Positions 6,802-15,163 of a DNA stretch of 38,881 nt are shown here, piece by piece. How positions within the stretch are numbered: position 1 is the stretch's first letter; every line of letters begins with the position of its first letter. A program made the position numbers and the translations under genes. The notes beneath the pieces are model-generated. The model searched no databases and was not told the origin of the DNA. It saw nothing but the letters and a program-made list of their open reading frames with translations. Source of the DNA: Candidatus Uhrbacteria bacterium (GTDB taxonomy: Bacteria > Patescibacteriota > Patescibacteriia > UBA9934 > GWF2-40-263); NCBI GenBank assembly GCA_016205975.1, contig JACQSK010000015.1, forward strand, positions 74,624-113,504, given 5' to 3'.

Positions 6802-8282
6802 TTTCGTCCCAGTACGCCCGCGAGCCATCCAGAGACGGAGCGCGCGGTTGCGTCTTTGATTTTGTTGCGCGCATGGCGGGTCTTCACAAATTTGAGCCAG
6901 TCCGGGTTCGGTCCTCGGCGATTTTTGTCTGTAAGGATGTCCACGATGTCGCCTGAGGTGAGGGACGTATCGAGGTTGCGCATGACCTCGTTCACGCGTA
7001 CGGCCGTGCACTTGTTGCCGACCTCGGAGTGAATGGCGTAGGCGAAGTCAATGGGCGTGGCGCCCTCCGGCAGGTCGATGACGTCGCCCTGGGGCGTGAA
7101 GACAAAGATGCGGTCTTTGAACACGTCGATCTTCATGATCTCGAGCTGCTCCATGAAGTCTTTTTTGTTCTGGAGCTCTTTTTGGATTTGGGCCAGCTCG
7201 TCCATCCAGTGCGTGTGCTTCACAGGCTTGTGCGAGCCTTCCTTGTATCGCCAGTGTGCGGCGATACCGTACTCGGCCAGCTCGTGCATCTCCTCGGTGC
7301 GGATTTGGAACTCGACGATCTCGCCGTTCTCTGTGAACACGGTTGTGTGCAGCGACTGGTAACCGTTGGGTTTGGGTTGCGCGATGTAGTCTTTGATGCG
7401 CCCGGGCACAGGCCGCCACTGCTGATGCATGAGCCCCAGAACCGTGTAGCATTCCTCTACGTCGCTCACCAGAATACGGATCGCAATCAAGTCGTAGATT
7501 TTACTCAGGTCCCCTTGGTAGCGATTCAATTTTTTGTAGAGGCTATAGAGACGTTTCACGCGGCCGTGCACCTGGAAGTCCTCCACGCCCGTATGCGAGA
7601 GCAGTTTTTCCACCTGGTCGATGATGCGGCTCACATACGCACCCTTCTCGCGCACCTTGATGTCCATGATGTTTTTCATGCGCTCGTACTCCTTGGGGAA
7701 CAGGTAGGCAAACGATGCGTCTTCCAGCTCGCCCTTGATCTCGCTCATGCCCAAGCGTCCGGCGATGGGCGCGAAGATCTCCAGGGACTCGTGGGCGATG
7801 CGCTGCTGTTTGTGCTTGGGCTGTCCGTAGAGCGTTTCCAGATTGTGGAGCCGGTCGGCGAACTTCATGAAGACGACGCGCACGTCGCTGGCCATCGCCA
7901 AAAACATCCTGCGCATGTTCTCCGCATACCGCTCAGCCCCGCGGTACCGGATGCTGTGCTTGAGCTTGGTGACGCTCTCGACCAGCGAGGCAATGTCGTC
8001 GCCGAACTGCGTGCGGATGGTTTCGATTTGAACGTCTGAATCCTCCGCGACGTCATGCATGAGGGCCGCGGCGATGACGTTCAAGTGTAGTCCCATTTCC
8101 GCGAGCTTGTAGGCAACGGCCACGGGATGGGAAATAAAATCATGCCCCGTGAGGCGCTTCTCGCCTTCGTGCGCGTTCTTTGCGACCAGGTAGGCGCGGC
8201 GTAGCGTGGCGAGGTCCGGGGCCTTGTAGGTTTTTTGGACGAGCTGTTCGAGCTCTTCGTAGGTGCGGACGATTTCACTCAT
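6795..8282 (-). CDS. RelA/SpoT-family (p)ppGpp synthetase/hydrolase with HD, synthetase and TGS domains
   Basis: HDFISHPVAVAYKLAEMGLHLNVIAAALMHDVAEDSD (HD), RVKRLYSLYKKLNRYQGDLSKIYDLIAIRILV and PNGYQSLHTTVF (synthetase), DRIFVFTPQGDVIDLPEGATPIDFAYAIH (TGS). Confidence 0.93.
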   Translation of the reverse strand: MSEIVRTYEELEQLVQKTYKAPDLATLRRAYLVAKNAHEGEKRLTGHDFISHPVAVAYKLAEMGLHLNVIAAALMHDVAEDSDVQIETIRTQFGDDIASLVESVTKLKHSIRYRGAERYAENMRRMFLAMASDVRVVFMKFADRLHNLETLYGQPKHKQQRIAHESLEIFAPIAGRLGMSEIKGELEDASFAYLFPKEYERMKNIMDIKVREKGAYVSRIIDQVEKLLSHTGVEDFQVHGRVKRLYSLYKKLNRYQGDLSKIYDLIAIRILVSDVEECYTVLGLMHQQWRPVPGRIKDYIAQPKPNGYQSLHTTVFTENGEIVEFQIRTEEMHELAEYGIAAHWRYKEGSHKPVKHTHWMDELAQIQKELQNKKDFMEQLEIMKIDVFKDRIFVFTPQGDVIDLPEGATPIDFAYAIHSEVGNKCTAVRVNEVMRNLDTSLTSGDIVDILTDKNRRGPNPDWLKFVKTRHARNKIKDATARSVSGWLAGVLGRKK

Positions 8283-8289
8283 GCACCGT

Positions 8290-8319
8290 ACGATACTGCG
8301 GCTGATGCCCAAGTGTCAA
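8290..8319 (-). promoter_or_regulatory. Promoter of rel/spoT
   Basis: Minus strand TTGACA-18 nt-TATCGT; predicted start about 1 nt from ATG 8282. Confidence 0.6.
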
Positions 8320-8332
8320 AAGACGTTTGTGG

Positions 8333-8361
8333 TTGACGCGCGCGTTTTTTTCTGATAGGTT
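8333..8361 (+). promoter_or_regulatory. Putative promoter of ORF 8384
   Basis: TTGACG-17 nt-TAGGTT. Confidence 0.4.
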
Positions 8362-8383
8362 GAGGACAGTTTAGCTATCCTTT

Positions 8384-9163
8384 ATGACAGAAACAGAAGG
8401 AATAAACAGTCAGGAATCGAAGGCCGCGGAGCCTGTGTTTGTGATGCCGCCTGGCAGAGGCGAACCACGAGCGGCCACGGAGGGCGACCCAGGCGCTGTG
8501 GTTGAAGACCCATCAGTGAAGGCCGCGCAAGCGAGGGCACAGGAGCGGGCAGCCGCGTTGGCGGAACTGAATTTTGAAGATTATCTGGAAGGTGAGGAGA
8601 TGGAGGACGTCGATGATCTGCCGGAGTATGACGAGGAGGGGAATGTCATTCCCAGAGCAAAATCGCCGAAGGGTTTTTTGCCGAAGGTCCTTTGGTACGG
8701 TGGACGTCTTGACGAGGCGGCGGTCATGGCAGGAGTCATGAAGGAAGCTCGTTGGTATCATCGGCAGACTCTGTCGCTTACAGACCGCCTCGCACTCAAG
8801 TTGAGCGGCTGGGGAGACAAGCTCCTGCAAAGCTCCGGCGTGCCGTTTGCCAAGTCCCTTGGCGGCGGTCTTGATTGGCTCGTGGGTCTCTTTGTGAGTG
8901 AAAAATCGTTGGCCGAGCTGATAGACAAAGAACGTAAAGAAAAATTGAAAGCCAGGAAGAAAGTGCTGGAGGACTTGCGCAAGGAACGGGAGAAGATGGA
9001 AAAGAAACAAGACGCGGCCGCAAAAAAGAAAAAGGGGAAGGAGGAGAAGAAACGAAAGCTGAAGAAGATCTTTGGAGAGAAGGCGGCGGAGGCGATTGAG
9101 GAAGCCACGGAGAGCGACGAAGAGGAGAACGGGGAAGAAGAGAAGAAAGAGAAGGAGGAATAA
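8384..9163 (+). CDS. Hypothetical protein with acidic N-terminus and highly charged K/E C-terminal coiled coil
   Basis: 259-aa ORF between divergent rel and convergent topA; no recognised domain. Confidence 0.7.
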   Translation: MTETEGINSQESKAAEPVFVMPPGRGEPRAATEGDPGAVVEDPSVKAAQARAQERAAALAELNFEDYLEGEEMEDVDDLPEYDEEGNVIPRAKSPKGFLPKVLWYGGRLDEAAVMAGVMKEARWYHRQTLSLTDRLALKLSGWGDKLLQSSGVPFAKSLGGGLDWLVGLFVSEKSLAELIDKERKEKLKARKKVLEDLRKEREKMEKKQDAAAKKKKGKEEKKRKLKKIFGEKAAEAIEEATESDEEENGEEEKKEKEE

Positions 9164-9186
9164 AAAACGGGCTTATGCCCGTTTTT
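9163..9186. terminator. Bidirectional terminator between ORF 8384 and topA
   Basis: aaaaacgggc ttat gcccgttttt; the topA stop codon begins in the loop. Confidence 0.85.
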
Positions 9187-11464
9187 GCTTTTTCCCTCTG
9201 GTGAACTTTGATGGTCCGCGCGCGCGCTTTTTTGCCAAGAGGTCGATGGCGTCCTCGCGCGTGAGACCTTCTGGGCTGTATTTTTTTCCGAGAGAAGCAT
9301 TGGTTGTGCCGTCGGTGAGGTAAGGACCGAAGCGTCCGTGCTTCAAGAGGATCACGCCGTTGGAGGCTGGGTCCTCGCCGAACTCGGCGATCGGCGTTTT
9401 CATTTTCTGTTTCAGCTCGCGGGATTCTTTCAGGAGTGCGCGGGCTTGCTCAAGCGTGACAGTGAGCGGGGAGAGCGGCTCTTTGATCGAGGCGTACACC
9501 TCGCCGGCTTTCGCGTACGGACCGAAGCGTCCGACCGCGACGGTAATCGTTTCGCCCTCCTCGGTTGTCCCGAGGGTTTTTGGAAGGGAGAGACAACTCA
9601 GAGCTTGCTCAAGCGTGACCGATTCGATGTTCATGTCCTTCATGAGGCTCGCGCTCTTGGGTTTTTCTTTCCCCGCGTCCTTGTCGGCCTTGGTGAACGT
9701 CCCCAGCTGGACGAAGCCGCCGAAGCGTCCCGTCTTGGCAATGACGGGCAGCCCGCTTGCGGGATCCGTTCCCAGCACCTTGTCTGGCATGATGTCCTCG
9801 CGTTTCAGCTCTTTTGTTTTTTCCTCCAGCGTTTTATGGAACGGCTTGTAGAACGCCTCGAGTGTCGGTACCAGCTCGACGGTGCCTTCCGCGATCTCGT
9901 CCAAGGTCGCTTCCATCTTGGCTGTGAAGGCGTAGTCGATGATGGAAGGGAAGTGGTTGACCAGCAGATCGCTCACGATCATGGCGATGTCGGTGGGCGC
10001 GAGTTTTTTGTTTTCATCGCGCTCCACGTAGCCGCGATCGATGATCGTGGTGATGGTAGGCGCGTAGGTGGATGGTCGTCCGATCCCGAACTCCTCCAGC
10101 GCTTTCACGAGCGTCGCGTCCGAGTAGCGCGCCGGTGGCTCGGTGAAGTGCTGCGTGGGGACGATCGTTTTGGTCTCCACCTTGTCGCCTTGCGCGAGAT
10201 CCGGCAGGATTTTTTCTTTCGTTGACTGATAGACCTTCATGAACCCGTCGAAGGCGACCGAGCTGCCGTTTGCGCGCAGGCCGTAGGATTTGGCGGTAAG
10301 GTCCACGGCGGTTCGATTCAATTCAGCCGCGGGGAGCTGGGACGCGAGTGTGCGGCGCCAGATGAGGTCATAGAGTTTCCATGCGCGTGGCTCAAGCTCC
10401 CCGCGCACAGAGTCGGGCGCACCCTCCACGCTTGTGGGACGGATGGCTTCGTGCGCTTCCTGCGCGCCTTTTTTGTTGGTCTTGTAGCGCTGGGCGCCAC
10501 GGGCGTACGGCGCGCCGAAGGTCGCCTGGACGTAGTGCTGCGTTTCCTCCAGAAATTTTTCCGCGAGGTTCAGGGAGTCGGTACGCATGTAGGTGATGCG
10601 GCCGGTCTCGTAGAGCTGCTGGGCGAGCCGCATCGTCGCCTTGGCGCTCATGCCCAGCTTCGTGTTGGCGTCGATTTGCAAAGTGGATGTAGTGAAGGGC
10701 GTGGGTGGCGCTTTCTTCACGCGTTTCTTTTCAACGGCTGCGACCGTCATGGGTACACCCGCGAGGTCGTCCACCAGGACCTGCGCCTGCTCGCGCGTCG
10801 TGATCGCCATCTTGTCGAGTTTTTTTCCGTCGCGCGTTTCCAGTTTCGCCGGAAAGTCCATATCGTCCTTGGCGAGCGTAGCGTCGATCGTCCAGAACTC
10901 TTCAACCGTAAACGCGCGACGTTCTCGTTCGCGTTCGACTACGAGCCGCATTGCCACGGACTGCACGCGCCCGGCCGAGAGTCCGCGACGCACCTTCTGC
11001 CACAAAAACGGCGAGAGCTCGTAGCCCACGAGGCGGTCGAGGATGCGGCGCGCCTGCTGCGCGTCCACGAGGTGCGCATCAATCACGCGCGGATGCGCGA
11101 CCGCTTCATCAATCGCGCTTTTGGTAATTTCGTGGAACGTGATGCGCTTGGCCGTGTCCTCATCCAGCCCCAGAGCCTTGGCCAAATGCCACGCGATCGC
11201 TTCCCCCTCTCGGTCTTCGTCCGTTGCCAGGTACACCTCATCGGCCGTCTTCACCGCCGCTTTCAATTCTGTCACGTGCGGTTTGCTCTTGGGAGGGATC
11301 GTGTAGGTCGGTTCAAAGTCATGCTCCACGTCCACCCCCAGTTTGCTCTTGGGCAAATCCCGAATGTGGCCAAACGAAGAAAGCACGCGGTACTCGCCGC
11401 CGAGATATTTCGAGATCGTTTTTGCTTTCGTCGGTGACTCGACGATGAGAAGTTTGGAAGGCAT
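9173..11464 (-). CDS. topA: DNA topoisomerase I
   Basis: LLIVESPTKAKTISKYLG, DEDREGEAIAWHL, LSAGRVQSVAMRLVVERERE, GRITYMRTDS; C-terminal GRFGxF/GRFGPY repeats. Confidence 0.96.
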   Translation of the reverse strand: MPSKLLIVESPTKAKTISKYLGGEYRVLSSFGHIRDLPKSKLGVDVEHDFEPTYTIPPKSKPHVTELKAAVKTADEVYLATDEDREGEAIAWHLAKALGLDEDTAKRITFHEITKSAIDEAVAHPRVIDAHLVDAQQARRILDRLVGYELSPFLWQKVRRGLSAGRVQSVAMRLVVERERERRAFTVEEFWTIDATLAKDDMDFPAKLETRDGKKLDKMAITTREQAQVLVDDLAGVPMTVAAVEKKRVKKAPPTPFTTSTLQIDANTKLGMSAKATMRLAQQLYETGRITYMRTDSLNLAEKFLEETQHYVQATFGAPYARGAQRYKTNKKGAQEAHEAIRPTSVEGAPDSVRGELEPRAWKLYDLIWRRTLASQLPAAELNRTAVDLTAKSYGLRANGSSVAFDGFMKVYQSTKEKILPDLAQGDKVETKTIVPTQHFTEPPARYSDATLVKALEEFGIGRPSTYAPTITTIIDRGYVERDENKKLAPTDIAMIVSDLLVNHFPSIIDYAFTAKMEATLDEIAEGTVELVPTLEAFYKPFHKTLEEKTKELKREDIMPDKVLGTDPASGLPVIAKTGRFGGFVQLGTFTKADKDAGKEKPKSASLMKDMNIESVTLEQALSCLSLPKTLGTTEEGETITVAVGRFGPYAKAGEVYASIKEPLSPLTVTLEQARALLKESRELKQKMKTPIAEFGEDPASNGVILLKHGRFGPYLTDGTTNASLGKKYSPEGLTREDAIDLLAKKRARGPSKFTRGKKQKRA

Positions 11465-11499
11465 GTGGTCTACAAGCTACAAGTTTAAGGATGTTCTCG

Positions 11500-12588
11500 T
11501 CAAGCGCGCGCAAAAAAATTTCCTCCGTGGTGGCGCACCGCGCCTTTGATTTCCATGAGCGTGAGCACGCTGGTCGTCTTTTGCGCTGGCATCTGCGTGG
11601 CGCGGATGAGCTCGTCCAAATGAATGGGCATGCTGCCAAGGCGTTCCCAGACGAGTGTTTCTTCTTCGCCTCGCGGCTGGTAGGCGTTTTCCACAGGTTG
11701 TGGCACGGCTTCCAGGCCAAAAATGTCTTGGGCGCAGCTCGCGGGCGTGGCGCCCAGCTTGATGAGGTTGTGCGGACCCTCCGAGGTTTGCGAGTAGATG
11801 GAGCCAGGGACGGCATACACCTCTCGGCCGCTCTCCAGCGCGCAGCGAGCGGTGATGAGGGATCCAGACTTGAGCGCGGCTTCCACCACCAGCGTGCCAT
11901 GGCACAGCCCCGCAATGATCCGATTGCGGAATGGAAAGTGAGACTTGAGCGGCAAGGTCCCCAGTGGGAACTCCGAGATGAGTGCGCCGCCTTGCGACAA
12001 GATTCTGGAAGCGAGCGCGCGGTTAGCCGATGGATAAATACTCTGTTCGTCCACGCCCGATCCCAGCACGGCCAGAGTGGTCCCGTCGGCGGCGAGCGCG
12101 GTGTCATGAGCGATCGCGTCGATGCCATAGGCGAGTCCCGAGACCACCACCACGCCGGCTTGTGCCAAGGGTTTCACAAGGTCTTGGGTCACGCGCGTGC
12201 CGTAGTCGCTCGCTTTGCGCGAACCCACCACGGCCAGATGGCGACGCGCAGGATCCGGCAGAGCGCCACGCACAAATAAAACAGCCGGCGGGTCGTAGAT
12301 TTCTTTCAGCAGAGGCGGATAGATGTCGTCCTTGAGCGTGACCGCCTGGACGCCATGGATCTCCAGCTCGCGCATGAGCGCCTCCGGATCGATATGAATG
12401 CGTTCGCCCAGGAAGTGGCTGGCGATTTTGGGTTCGATGCCCGCTTCGACCAGCTCGCCCGCGGAGGCCTCAAACGCGCGCTTCATCGTCGGAAAATGGC
12501 GCATGAGCCGCTCCATGCGCACCGCGCCGAACGAACGAAATTGCACAAGCGCAACCCAGTACGCTCTGTCCTCAGGCGCGATGCTCAC
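11500..12588 (-). CDS. dprA: DNA processing protein DprA/Smf
   Basis: LAVVGSRKASDYGTRVTQDL, VVSGLAYGIDAIAHDTAL, GSGVDEQSIYPSANRALASRI, SEFPLGTLPLKSHFPFRNRIIAGL. Confidence 0.95.
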   Translation of the reverse strand: MSIAPEDRAYWVALVQFRSFGAVRMERLMRHFPTMKRAFEASAGELVEAGIEPKIASHFLGERIHIDPEALMRELEIHGVQAVTLKDDIYPPLLKEIYDPPAVLFVRGALPDPARRHLAVVGSRKASDYGTRVTQDLVKPLAQAGVVVVSGLAYGIDAIAHDTALAADGTTLAVLGSGVDEQSIYPSANRALASRILSQGGALISEFPLGTLPLKSHFPFRNRIIAGLCHGTLVVEAALKSGSLITARCALESGREVYAVPGSIYSQTSEGPHNLIKLGATPASCAQDIFGLEAVPQPVENAYQPRGEEETLVWERLGSMPIHLDELIRATQMPAQKTTSVLTLMEIKGAVRHHGGNFFARA

Positions 12589-13115
12589 AGAAAGGTTTCG
12601 ATTTTTTCCAGGGCGAGCGCGATCACGGACGGGAGCGCGTCCGTTTCCTGGGTCCTCCAGGGCTGCAGCACGAACGTCTCCAGCGGCACGTCTTTATGTT
12701 GCGGACGTCCAATCCCGATGCGCAGCCGCGCCACGGCCGTCTTCTTGGGAAGTTGGGTCAGGATCGATTCCATCCCGCGGTGTCCGGCAGAGGAGCCGTT
12801 CGTTTTCAGGCGCACGTCGCCGAATGGGAGGTCCGCGTCGTCGTAGATGACCAGAAGCTCCGCTGGCTTCACGGGGAACTTGTTCAAGAGAGCCGCCACG
12901 CTTTTCCCGCTCGCGTTCATAAAGGTCTGCGGCTTCACGATCAGGAGACGCTCGCCGTGCCACTGTGCCTGCGCGATTTCAGAGGCGATCGCGCGCTTGG
13001 GCGTGAACCGAGCGTCCAGTTGTTTGGCGAGCGCGTCTACAACAAGAAACCCGATGTTATGTCGCGTGTGCTCGTATTCTTTGCCTGGATTGCCGAGGCC
13101 GATGAGGGTTTTCAT
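12585..13115 (-). CDS. pth: Peptidyl-tRNA hydrolase
   Basis: MKTLIGLGNPGKEYEHTRHNIGFLVVDAL, KPQTFMNASGKSV, YDDADLPFGDVRLKTNGSSAGHRGMESI. Confidence 0.96.
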   Translation of the reverse strand: MKTLIGLGNPGKEYEHTRHNIGFLVVDALAKQLDARFTPKRAIASEIAQAQWHGERLLIVKPQTFMNASGKSVAALLNKFPVKPAELLVIYDDADLPFGDVRLKTNGSSAGHRGMESILTQLPKKTAVARLRIGIGRPQHKDVPLETFVLQPWRTQETDALPSVIALALEKIETFL

Positions 13116-13168
13116 AGATCTACCTTGACTTTTTTATCAAGGTGATTTATCTTTTACGTATCACCACG

Positions 13169-13210
13169 AAAGAGACCCTTGTACGGATACGTCCGTACCG
13201 GGGGCTCTTT
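13169..13210 (-). terminator. Hairpin/terminator after the NYN gene
   Basis: Minus strand AAAGAGCCCCCGGTACGGA CGTA TCCGTACAAGGGTCTCTTT. Confidence 0.55.
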
Positions 13211-13710
13211 TATTTTGGGCGATATGAAAGTTTATGCTTCACATCATTCAAACAGAGGATCGGGACGCCGGTCTTTTTGAGGAGGATTGAGCACTTCTTT
13301 AATGGCGCAGGAGAAACGACGATACACGAAATGGATTTTTCTAACCAGAAATTTACCAGAGGTGCGTAGTCGCCGTCGCTTGATACGAGGACGGCTTTTG
13401 TGATGCCCATCTCGAAATGGTTTCTGACAGCCTGAAGCACCAAATCAGCGTCACAGTTTCCTTTCGCCTTTCCCGTACCATCGTATACCACTTCTTTGAA
13501 GATCAGTTTATATCCAGAGTTTTGGAGAGATGTGTACAGGGCAGCGTATTTTGGCATGAGACCAATAAAGATGCAGGCTTCATCGACGGTATACTTTTGG
13601 CGGATCCAAGAACGAAATTTTCGATAGTCCAATTTCCAACCCAGACCAGCGACTCCTTTGTGGAGGTTCGCAGCATCAATGTAGGCGATCGTTGCTGGAT
13701 GGTTTTCCAT
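13210..13710 (-). CDS. NYN-domain (LabA/DUF88-like) putative nuclease
   Basis: TIAYIDAANLHKG, CDADLVLQAVRNHFEMGITKAVLVSSDGDYAPLVNFWLEK: PIN-like acidic residues. ATG 13710 avoids overlap with der. Confidence 0.8.
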   Translation of the reverse strand: MENHPATIAYIDAANLHKGVAGLGWKLDYRKFRSWIRQKYTVDEACIFIGLMPKYAALYTSLQNSGYKLIFKEVVYDGTGKAKGNCDADLVLQAVRNHFEMGITKAVLVSSDGDYAPLVNFWLEKSISCIVVSPAPLKKCSILLKKTGVPILCLNDVKHKLSYRPK

Positions 13711-13720
13711 GTGAACGATT

Positions 13721-15082
13721 TTAATCTGACACCGCACTCGCCAATCGGATATCAATCGTCAAGGGTGTACCTTCGAGTTTGAAATGTTCGCGCAAGCGGT
13801 TTTCAAGATAACGGATGTAGCTGGCGTTGAGAGTGTCCGTGCGCTTCGCTTTGATAATGAGATCAAACGACGGCGGCGCGTGGCGCGTTTGCTTCATGCC
13901 CAGGACTTTTGGCGCCCAGGGGCCGTGGCCGACCACCGGAGCGAATTGCCGGACCGCAACGTCCAGAAACTTTTTCAGCTTCTCCTGATCGATATCGATG
14001 CTTCTATTTTTATTCACGAGGTCGATGGCGTCAAACAAGCTCTGCACGCGTTGCGTGGAGAGGGCCGAGACGAAGTGCACCGGCGCCCAGGCCAGGAAGG
14101 GGAGCGACGCGGCGATGTATTCGCGGTACTGGTTCATCGTATTCGTCTCCTTGTCTGCGATGAGATCCCATTTGTTGACGACGATGAGAACCGCCGAGCC
14201 AGAGTGTTTCAAAAACCCGGCGAGAACTTTTTCCTGCGTGCCGATTTTTTGCGTGGCGTCCAACACGAGCAGTGTAACGTCGGCCAGCTTCACCACCAGC
14301 TCGTTGCGTTTCACGGCCTCGTGTTCCAGCCCGCCAGCCTTGCGAACCTTCGCGTGCTTGCGCATGCCGGCCGTGTCGATGAAGATGTATTTTTTTTCTC
14401 CGCGCTGGAAGAGCGTGTCGTTGGGCTCGCGCGTGGTGTGCTCGATGGGGCTCGTGATGAACCGCTCCTCGCCGATGAGCGCGTTCAGGAGCGTTGACTT
14501 GCCCACGTTGGGTTTGCCGATGACAGCGACTTTGATGCCTTCCATCTTGAGCGGGTCCACCGGCGGCCGGCCGATGTCCGCGAGCTTCTCGTAGATCACG
14601 TCCAGCAGATCGCCCACGCCGGTTCCACGCGTGGCCGAGATCGGGAGCGGCTCAGGGAGCCCGGGGAAGCGCCACATGGAATCCGACACGCTCAGTCGTT
14701 CACTTGTTTTCTCCGCCTTGTTGCCCACGACGATCACCGGCTTGCCCGATTTGCGAAACCGATCCGCGAGTGCGCGCTCCTCCGGAATCGTCCCGGCCTT
14801 CATGTCCAGCACGAACAAAAGGAGGTCTGCCGTTTTCATCGCGATGTCCGCCTGCTTCACAATGTTGCGTTCGATCTCGTCTTTCTGGTTCACGTCCAAG
14901 CCGCCCGTATCGATCAACCGAATCACCGTGCCGCGCCACAGGCAGTCGCCCTCGTTGCGGTCGCGGGTGGTCCCAGCGGTCGGAGAAACAAGCGCCTTCT
15001 GGGTTTCAAGAAGGCGGTTGAACAGCGTGGATTTTCCGACATTCGTGCGGCCGACGAGGGCCACGACTGGGAGATTATTCAT
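13721..15082 (-). CDS. der: Ribosome-associated GTPase Der (EngA), two G domains
   Basis: VALVGRTNVGKSTLFNRL and VAVIGKPNVGKSTLLNALIGEERFITSPIEHTTREP; NKxD motifs; C-terminal KH-like domain. Confidence 0.96.
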   Translation of the reverse strand: MNNLPVVALVGRTNVGKSTLFNRLLETQKALVSPTAGTTRDRNEGDCLWRGTVIRLIDTGGLDVNQKDEIERNIVKQADIAMKTADLLLFVLDMKAGTIPEERALADRFRKSGKPVIVVGNKAEKTSERLSVSDSMWRFPGLPEPLPISATRGTGVGDLLDVIYEKLADIGRPPVDPLKMEGIKVAVIGKPNVGKSTLLNALIGEERFITSPIEHTTREPNDTLFQRGEKKYIFIDTAGMRKHAKVRKAGGLEHEAVKRNELVVKLADVTLLVLDATQKIGTQEKVLAGFLKHSGSAVLIVVNKWDLIADKETNTMNQYREYIAASLPFLAWAPVHFVSALSTQRVQSLFDAIDLVNKNRSIDIDQEKLKKFLDVAVRQFAPVVGHGPWAPKVLGMKQTRHAPPSFDLIIKAKRTDTLNASYIRYLENRLREHFKLEGTPLTIDIRLASAVSD

Positions 15083-15163
15083 ATCGCCACCAGTCTATCA
15101 CAAAACCGCCTCTTGATGAGATTGAGGCGGTTGAATTTGAGGTCACAAATAACAACTTCAAGT

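Noticed and set aside
7029-8039. 336-aa plus-strand ORF opposite rel/spoT
   Set aside because: Antisense shadow of a strongly supported gene.
9338-11437. Plus-strand ORFs of 295 and 328 aa (9338-10225, 10451-11437) opposite topA
   Set aside because: Antisense shadows of topA; composition atypical, no domain.
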